Under the pieces are notes generated by a model that worked only from the letters and a program-made list of their open reading frames with translations, made no database searches and was not told where the DNA came from. Below are positions 59,114 through 64,000 of a DNA stretch of 64,000 nt, piece by piece. Positions within the stretch are counted from its first letter, which is position 1; every line of letters begins with the position of its first letter. A program made the translations under genes and the position numbers. Origin of the DNA: Clostridia bacterium. GTDB taxonomy: Bacteria > Bacillota > Clostridia > Oscillospirales > Acutalibacteraceae. The stretch covers positions 1 to 64,000 of the forward strand of contig JAFPUM010000054.1 of assembly GCA_017395425.1 (NCBI GenBank), in the 5' to 3' direction.

Positions 59114-60085
59114 ATTGGCAGCTGTTTTTCCCGGTTCTGAAATTCGTGCGTATTTGGCATAATGTACCACCATCGCGCTCAAAAATACCATAGCACCCAG
59201 CATCATCAGGTGTTTGCTGATATAATTGCCCTTGCCCACACGGTATTCTGCCAATACACCAAACGCAATACACTCCAGGAGAATCAGAAAGGAGAAAAAG
59301 TGTCCCAAACGAAACCGATCTTTTTTTATCGCTTCCACAAGCAACAGCAAGAGAATCACCACGCCGCTGACAATACCGATGATCTGCGCAATGTTAATAA
59401 ATCGATTGACGCCCAGTTTCAGCCCATCCGCCCGCATACTGTCGCAGATGACCTGATTAAAGCCATGCAGCGCCAGCATCACCAGCGCGGTCTTTCCTTC
59501 GGTATGCTCCGGATGACTATCGCGCTGGCAAAAGCGGAAAAACCACAGACTCACTCCAAAAACAACCAATTCCAGCAGACCGTCCAGCCAATATACCGCG
59601 AAAACATGAAGATCATGCGCCTCATCGTACACTGTCATGAACGAAAAATCTACTTCATAGCCCAGTTCCGTACCGGTGAAATAGGTGGCAAACCGTCCCA
59701 CCGCGACAGCAAACGCACCGCCTACGGCAAGACAATCCATGATACCGCCAAAATCATCTATATCCGCTACCAGCATAGCCGTGGATACACCCAGATAGAC
59801 GCCAAAAATCGCGCCATAAAGTCCGTAACCGCCTTCTGTAAGCTTTGTCATCTGTGCCAATCCCTCAAATTCCCGCATGGAAAACAGACAGTAGAACCAT
59901 CTCGCACACAGCAATCCCAATGGAATCGAAAAGATCATACTGATAAAGATATCCGACACAGGCTTTGCCTGTGTGCCACGCAGCACACAGGCAATCACGA
60001 TTCCCATCAGACAGCCAAATGCGACGAACACGCCAAACCAACTGATTGTCACGGTATCTCCGATCAATGCCAAACGATTCTCCAA
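59096..60085 (-). CDS. Lgt-like membrane protein with altered catalytic motifs
   Basis: A 329-residue polytopic membrane protein with the fold pattern of prolipoprotein diacylglyceryl transferase: ISWFGVFVAFGCLMGIV at the start and GGxxLYGAIFGVYLG in the middle. The family signature GRxGNFINGE reads GRFATYFTGTELG, and the position of the active His (SFHGG) reads GLYGA. It is therefore doubtful that it transfers diacylglycerol. Three C-terminal helices follow. TTG start chosen for its SD (GGGGAGAAAAGGA). It is third in a cluster after a lipoprotein and a phosphodiester glycosidase. Confidence 0.75.
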   Translation of the reverse strand: MENRLALIGDTVTISWFGVFVAFGCLMGIVIACVLRGTQAKPVSDIFISMIFSIPLGLLCARWFYCLFSMREFEGLAQMTKLTEGGYGLYGAIFGVYLGVSTAMLVADIDDFGGIMDCLAVGGAFAVAVGRFATYFTGTELGYEVDFSFMTVYDEAHDLHVFAVYWLDGLLELVVFGVSLWFFRFCQRDSHPEHTEGKTALVMLALHGFNQVICDSMRADGLKLGVNRFINIAQIIGIVSGVVILLLLLVEAIKKDRFRLGHFFSFLILLECIAFGVLAEYRVGKGNYISKHLMMLGAMVFLSAMVVHYAKYARISEPGKTAANKKART

Positions 60086-60104
60086 TCCTTTTCTCCCCTT
60101 TCCA

Positions 60105-61133
60105 TCAGGATTCTGCCGAAGCAAAATACATAATATCACTCATAGCGCGTTCAACGCCTTTATAGGCAATTTTATTGTAGACTTTTCCGTTAAACAGCAA
60201 AGTGCCGGTCTGTCCGCCATCGAGATTATATGCCGTAACGCAGCCCTTGCTTTCCATCAGTTCCGCCATCTGCCGACAGGTGAGCCCCGGACGGTACAGC
60301 GTGCAGAAAAGATAGTGCCTCTCCCCCAGCTGACCAATTGCGGCACGCGCCACGGTCTGATACAATTCCCCCAACACCTGACCACTCCAATGATCGGACG
60401 AAACGGCATGACCGTTTTCTACCAGTGCCGGACCGAAGGTAAAGGAAAGCATGATATCGTCAGCGCCTTGTTCCCGGATCCGGCTGCGAAGCGCATCATC
60501 ACGCCAGATATGGAAATTCCCATCATAATCCACCGTCAGCACATCCAGCACACTGCTGCCGCGCCGGTCGCAGATCACGGTGCCATATTGTATCACAATG
60601 CCGAAATTGCGGAATTTATGAAAATCGCCCGACATTCCCACCACGCCGTGAGAAGCCAGAAACATATTGGACGGATACTGATATCCCCTTGCGTTATAAT
60701 CTCCGTGCGCCCACTGTCGGCGAAACTGGGATGGATGCTGAATCATCACATCCGCGTAATAGGCGGTACTGTCCACACCGCTGTTGCTGTTGTGATACGG
60801 TTCGCTCCAGCATTTGACCACGATGGTACTGTCCTTGTAACAGCTCATACCGTTTTCTTCATAAAAATGACGGGGATCCGGCTCTTTCTCCGGCACACTG
60901 AAATCATAGGGCAGCACCCTGGCACTCTGAATACCGATAACCTCCGACAGCAGTTCTCCGGCTCGGTTGTTCAGATAGGTTGATGCGGCATCTCCTGAAA
61001 GCTGCACGCTTTCCACTTTCGCGGCGGGAGAAACCGCAAAATAAGCCAATCCTCCTATCATGGCTGCACATAGTAGAAAACAAAGCAGCACTGTGAAAAA
61101 GCTTCGTTTCTTTTTCCTTTGACCGTTACGCAT
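60105..61133 (-). CDS. Phosphodiester glycosidase (NAGPA domain) family exported protein
   Basis: A 342-residue protein with one N-terminal membrane helix (about 12-35) and an extracytoplasmic NAGPA-type domain at about 130-340, marked by DIMLSFTFGPALVENG and AYNLDGGQTGTLLFNG. Relatives remove sugar phosphodiester groups or act in exopolysaccharide metabolism. ATG behind GGAGATG; it overlaps the upstream lipoprotein gene by 8 bases, so they are coupled. Confidence 0.88.
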   Translation of the reverse strand: MRNGQRKKKRSFFTVLLCFLLCAAMIGGLAYFAVSPAAKVESVQLSGDAASTYLNNRAGELLSEVIGIQSARVLPYDFSVPEKEPDPRHFYEENGMSCYKDSTIVVKCWSEPYHNSNSGVDSTAYYADVMIQHPSQFRRQWAHGDYNARGYQYPSNMFLASHGVVGMSGDFHKFRNFGIVIQYGTVICDRRGSSVLDVLTVDYDGNFHIWRDDALRSRIREQGADDIMLSFTFGPALVENGHAVSSDHWSGQVLGELYQTVARAAIGQLGERHYLFCTLYRPGLTCRQMAELMESKGCVTAYNLDGGQTGTLLFNGKVYNKIAYKGVERAMSDIMYFASAES

Positions 61134-61749
61134 TGCTGTCATCTCCAAAAATAGCCCGGATCAGCTCCGTTTCCTGTCGGATTTTCCATTGGTTATCTTC
61201 CCACTCAAAATGAACTGTCACATCATGTTCTATGATCCCCACCGAGTCGCCATAGGCACCTATCGCAATACAGATAATATTACCAACATCCTGCTTGTCT
61301 TTTTGTTTGTCAAGGCTTTTCAGACCATGCGTGGTTAAATACTCGTATTCCAACGGCATATAATTGTTCTTAATTGCCTGAACCAATCCGTTCCAATTGA
61401 GTGCGGTGACACGAACCGTGCGGATTGCTGTCAATTGATCTATCTGACACTCGCCGATAAAAGTATAATCCAAATGCTCCATACATTTGTTGGCCAGTGG
61501 AAGAACGATGCTGTACTCCGTATTGTCCTTAATGATAAAACTCTCGTTATCAGCCAGATAACGACCGCATGTTTCATACTGACCGGATTTCAGTGCCTCA
61601 AAAAAATGATTCAGCACCATATCGGGCGTTTCGCTGTCGGTCAGAATCAAAGGCTGAAACAAATCGTCACATCCGCTTACCAGCAGCACCGACAATGCAA
61701 TCAGCCATGCAGCTGCACAGCGAACCGCTGTTTTTTTGATATGTCTCAT
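61126..61749 (-). CDS. Hypothetical lipoprotein
   Basis: A 207-residue protein with lipobox VSGC near residue 27. The mature part begins with a helix-rich NTF2-like look (MVLNHFFEALKSGQYETC), a pattern seen in many surface proteins, but no family is certain. It is upstream of and coupled to the phosphodiester glycosidase gene. SD GGGAGGAGA. Confidence 0.75.
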   Translation of the reverse strand: MRHIKKTAVRCAAAWLIALSVLLVSGCDDLFQPLILTDSETPDMVLNHFFEALKSGQYETCGRYLADNESFIIKDNTEYSIVLPLANKCMEHLDYTFIGECQIDQLTAIRTVRVTALNWNGLVQAIKNNYMPLEYEYLTTHGLKSLDKQKDKQDVGNIICIAIGAYGDSVGIIEHDVTVHFEWEDNQWKIRQETELIRAIFGDDSNA

Positions 61750-61793
61750 CACTGTCTCCTCCCCATTGAGATTGCAAAAAATGATATACTATC

Positions 61794-61822
61794 ATATTAC
61801 CATATTCTTGTACCTATTGCAA
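61794..61822 (-). promoter_or_regulatory. Probable SigA promoter of the lipoprotein-NAGPA-Lgt-like cluster
   Basis: Minus-strand TTGCAA (61817-61822) and TAATAT (61794-61799), 17-base spacer, about 45 bases upstream of the first start codon. Confidence 0.65.
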
Positions 61823-61873
61823 CCCAAAGATCAGAAAAACAACCTTCCGTTTCTATCGCGCCGGGCTAATGCA

Positions 61874-62176
61874 CTAATGCAGCAAAATCCACGCCAGCGT
61901 CAGCAGAAGCGCCAGAATCAGCAGAATGGGACCAAACACCAGCAGTGCGGAAAAGATCAGCGCAAATACATCTCCCTTTTCCAGCCCCAAATCCTCATTC
62001 TGCCGCCGATACGCTTCGGCCTTCGCCATGGCCTCGCGAATATCTTCCGCATTTTGTGTATCTTCGGATAATTGTTCTTTGTCCGATGGCTCAGCCTGTT
62101 CCATCGTTTGCAGGAATCGTCGATTGCGTTCCTGCATAACCTCCATATCTCGCTTGACTTTTTTATCAAACAACAT
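61874..62176 (-). CDS. Small membrane protein of unknown function
   Basis: A 100-residue protein: a charged helical N-terminal half (likely coiled coil, about 5-65) and one or two C-terminal hydrophobic helices (about 70-99). No family recognised. ATG preferred to a TTG two codons earlier; the SD (GGGAG) is distant. Reading frame and codon use look genuine, but evidence is modest. Confidence 0.55.
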   Translation of the reverse strand: MLFDKKVKRDMEVMQERNRRFLQTMEQAEPSDKEQLSEDTQNAEDIREAMAKAEAYRRQNEDLGLEKGDVFALIFSALLVFGPILLILALLLTLAWILLH

Positions 62177-62224
62177 AAACAAACATCATCTCCCAGATAA
62201 ATGTGAGTCATGGAAAAATTCAAA

Positions 62225-62266
62225 AAGCGCGGCAAGTACCGATAAGGGTGTACCACCGCGCTTCTT
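62225..62266. terminator. Bidirectional terminator after the OppF-like gene
   Basis: Stem AAGCGCGG (62225-62232) with CCGCGCTT (62256-62263) and inner GTAC pairing, with A run before and T-rich end after, so active on both strands. Confidence 0.8.
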
Positions 62267-62306
62267 TTGACACGCTATCAGAAAAACAAGGAAAAATTAT
62301 GAGTGA

Positions 62307-63872
62307 TTATTCCGTATCCTTCTCCTGATTGACGGGAGGCAAATCGGAAATATCGCCCAGAATATGGTGACATGCCACAAAGTGATTGGGTCTGACTTCC
62401 CGGAATTCCGGAGTGATGTTTTTGCAGACGTCCGTGCAATATTTGCAGCGGGTGTGGAATTTGCAGCCCTTGGGAGGATTGACCGGACTGGGAATATCGC
62501 CTTCGAGAATCACCAGCTCACGGTCATCATCTACATTGGTCGTGGGAATGGCTGAGAGCAGCGCCTCGGTGTAAGGATGAAGCGGGTGGTCAAACAACTC
62601 CTGCGAATCACTCAGTTCCACCATATTGCCCAGATACATAACACCAATACGGTCGGAAATATACTTGACAACTGACAAATCATGCGTAATAAAGAGATAG
62701 GTGAGATTATTCTGTTCCTTCAGATCCTGAAGCAGGTTAATAATCTGCGACTGAATGGAAACATCCAACGCGGAAACCGCTTCGTCACAAATCACAAATT
62801 TCGGATTGGTGGAAAGCGCACGGGCGATGCCGATGCGCTGGCGCTGTCCGCCCGAAAACTGATGCGGAAAACGGTGGATAAAATAGGGCGCCAGTCCGCA
62901 CTTGGTCATGATTTCCAGAATGCGATCCTGCATACGGGGACTGTTTTTGCTGTAATACTTATGGGCGACCATGCCCTCGCCAATGATCTGTCCCACCGTC
63001 ATTCTGGGATTGAGCGACGAATAGGGATCCTGGAAAATCAACTGCAATTCGCTCCGGAAACTGCGCATTTCCTCGGTAGTCAGACGGGACAGATCAATGC
63101 CGTCATCGCGGTAGACCTCGTACTTCTGAAATTCAGGGTCATCGGCGTAAGGTTCGCGCATTTTATCGATTTCGCCTAATGCCTCGTCCAGTTTGCCACG
63201 CGTTTCACCCAGTTTGGTATCAATTTCTTCGAAGTCCTTCTTCAGGGAAGCAACCTTGCTGTCGCCCTTCCCTTTATTCTGCAATACATACTCCGCGTCT
63301 GCCAGCTTGCTTTCCAGCACACGGCGGCGGTCGTTCAGCTTGCGGATTTCCGCGGAATGGGAACGTGCCTTCATAAACGCTTCCTGAATCGGCGCGCAAT
63401 CGTCTACGGTCATAAAGCCGCCGAAGATACTGGCAATATTGAAGAGCGCCGCATCGGCATCCCTCTTGGCTTGACGGAGTGCCTCGCTTTTGGCGTTCTG
63501 ATCACTTTCGCCCGCTTTGTCAAAAGCCGCCTGCGCCTCTTTTTCTTTCTGCTGAAGTCTGACCAACTCTTTTTTCAGTGAGGGAAGGTTTTTAATCGTA
63601 TCGTGAACGTACTGCGGCGCAAATTCATCCAGCGACTGTCCGTAATACATGGTGCGTCCGTCGGTCTGCGGATAGAGCTGGAGCAGCGTGCGTCCGAACG
63701 TGGACTTACCGCAGCCCGATTCGCCGACCAGACCGAAGGTCTCGCCTTCATAAATATTTACGTCGATACCGTCGTTCGCTTTGACATACAGCCCCTTGGT
63801 ACTGAGCGGAAAGTACTGCTTCAGATTGGTGATTTTAAGGAGAATTTTCTTTTCGCCGTTATTTTGTGCCAT
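62307..63872 (-). CDS. Oligopeptide/dipeptide ABC transporter ATPase (OppF/DppF-like) with helical insertion
   Basis: A 521-residue ATPase; relatives are about 320. Walker A GESGCGKS at residues 50-57, Q-loop LIFQDPYSSLNPR near 278-290, signature FSGGQRQRIGIARAL, Walker B FVICDEAVSALD, and the C-terminal oligopeptide-binding Cys module (CKFHTRCKYC, CACHH-like end). Between Walker A and the Q-loop about 175 residues (about 85-262) are inserted, rich in Glu, Lys and Ala and mostly helical. Start at the ATG behind AAGGAGGAAAG, overlapping the upstream OppD-like gene by 14 bases. Confidence 0.9.
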   Translation of the reverse strand: MAQNNGEKKILLKITNLKQYFPLSTKGLYVKANDGIDVNIYEGETFGLVGESGCGKSTFGRTLLQLYPQTDGRTMYYGQSLDEFAPQYVHDTIKNLPSLKKELVRLQQKEKEAQAAFDKAGESDQNAKSEALRQAKRDADAALFNIASIFGGFMTVDDCAPIQEAFMKARSHSAEIRKLNDRRRVLESKLADAEYVLQNKGKGDSKVASLKKDFEEIDTKLGETRGKLDEALGEIDKMREPYADDPEFQKYEVYRDDGIDLSRLTTEEMRSFRSELQLIFQDPYSSLNPRMTVGQIIGEGMVAHKYYSKNSPRMQDRILEIMTKCGLAPYFIHRFPHQFSGGQRQRIGIARALSTNPKFVICDEAVSALDVSIQSQIINLLQDLKEQNNLTYLFITHDLSVVKYISDRIGVMYLGNMVELSDSQELFDHPLHPYTEALLSAIPTTNVDDDRELVILEGDIPSPVNPPKGCKFHTRCKYCTDVCKNITPEFREVRPNHFVACHHILGDISDLPPVNQEKDTE

Positions 63873-64000
63873 TTTGTCTTTCCTCCTTATTGGGATAGAA
63901 GCAGCGTACCTGCTGCTTATCGCTGATCTTGGTCAGCTCCGGCTCGCACTCGCGGCATTTGTCGGTCGCGTATTTGCAGCGGGGCGCAAACTTGCAGCCT
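63859..64000 (-). CDS. OppD/DppD-like ABC transporter ATPase, C-terminal fragment
   Basis: Only the last 46 codons are in the window. They carry the Cys-rich oligopeptide/dipeptide transporter C-terminal module (GCKFAPRCKYATDKCREC) and end overlapping the start of the OppF-like gene. Together the two would form the ATPase pair of a peptide importer; the permease and binding protein genes should lie beyond the window end. Confidence 0.85.
   Translation of the reverse strand, partial: GCKFAPRCKYATDKCRECEPELTKISDKQQVRCFYPNKEERQNGTK

Noticed and set aside
62225..62266. T-box-like sequence (GGGTGTACCACCGCG) before a T-rich tail
   Set aside because: There is no stem I or specifier region upstream and no plus-strand gene downstream; the segment is explained as a bidirectional terminator.

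Overview
The window looks like a chromosomal segment of a spore-forming, anaerobic, low-to-mid-GC Firmicute, most likely a Clostridia of the Ruminococcaceae/Oscillospirales type. The signs are a complete eight-gene spoIIIA operon, both dipicolinate synthase subunits, a SigH-like sigma factor, an oxygen-sensitive class III ribonucleotide reductase, an IspH-ribosomal protein S1 fusion (a Clostridia hallmark), frequent TTG starts with strong Shine-Dalgarno (SD) sites, and many consensus SigA promoters that nearly all have a 17-bp spacer. The taxonomic call is inference; no 16S gene is present.

Layout. 0-5 kb: a small membrane protein, then a cell-surface cluster (secreted transglutaminase-like protein, DUF4358 lipoprotein, MBOAT O-acyltransferase, DHHW protein) that probably acetylates an exported polymer. 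5-10 kb: a thioredoxin-reductase-like flavoprotein without NADPH motifs and a large M16C metallopeptidase. 10-18 kb: tepA, uppP, ftsK/spoIIIE, a YgiQ radical SAM protein, a secreted ComEC-like hydrolase and DUF3006. 18.6-22.4 kb: an NrdR-boxed nrdD whose glycyl-radical segment is encoded by a separate 56-codon gene, and galM on the other strand. 22.5-26 kb: an SRP RNA immediately upstream of dnaX, then ybaB, recR and smpB. 26-31 kb: RpiR-type regulator, HI0933-type flavoprotein, cmk, ispH-rpsA.

From 31 to 53.5 kb most genes lie on the minus strand: a stand-alone tyrosine recombinase with a perfect 30-bp palindrome over its promoter, coaX plus an ECF S component (probable pantothenate uptake and kinase pair), dpaA-dpaB, a zinc-ribbon protein, sigH, an FHA-SEDS/class B PBP pair, a lipoprotein serpin, a ThyX-like protein, tRNA-Leu and tRNA-Ala, the whole spoIIIA operon, rqcH, nif3 and trmK. 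radC and an RluA-type pseudouridine synthase interrupt on the plus strand. 54-58 kb: a plus-strand type IIA topoisomerase pair (parE-parC-like). 58-64 kb: a plus-strand lipoprotein, then a minus-strand cluster of lipoprotein, phosphodiester glycosidase and degenerate Lgt-like protein, a small membrane protein, and an Opp/Dpp ATPase pair, one cut by the window end.

Intergenic DNA carries a mosaic of repeats: a heptamer (TGAATAG/TGAATAA) array at six places and GC-rich palindromic modules at several of the same places. No CRISPR array, prophage or insertion sequence was seen. The most interesting observations are the detached NrdD glycyl-radical domain with its NrdR box pair, the NADPH-motif-less thioredoxin reductase, the recombinase palindrome, several paralogs that have lost catalytic signatures (Lgt-like, ThyX-like), the FHA-SEDS fusion, the OppF-like ATPase with a large helical insertion, and a natural Ser-to-Ala at the quinolone position of ParC.
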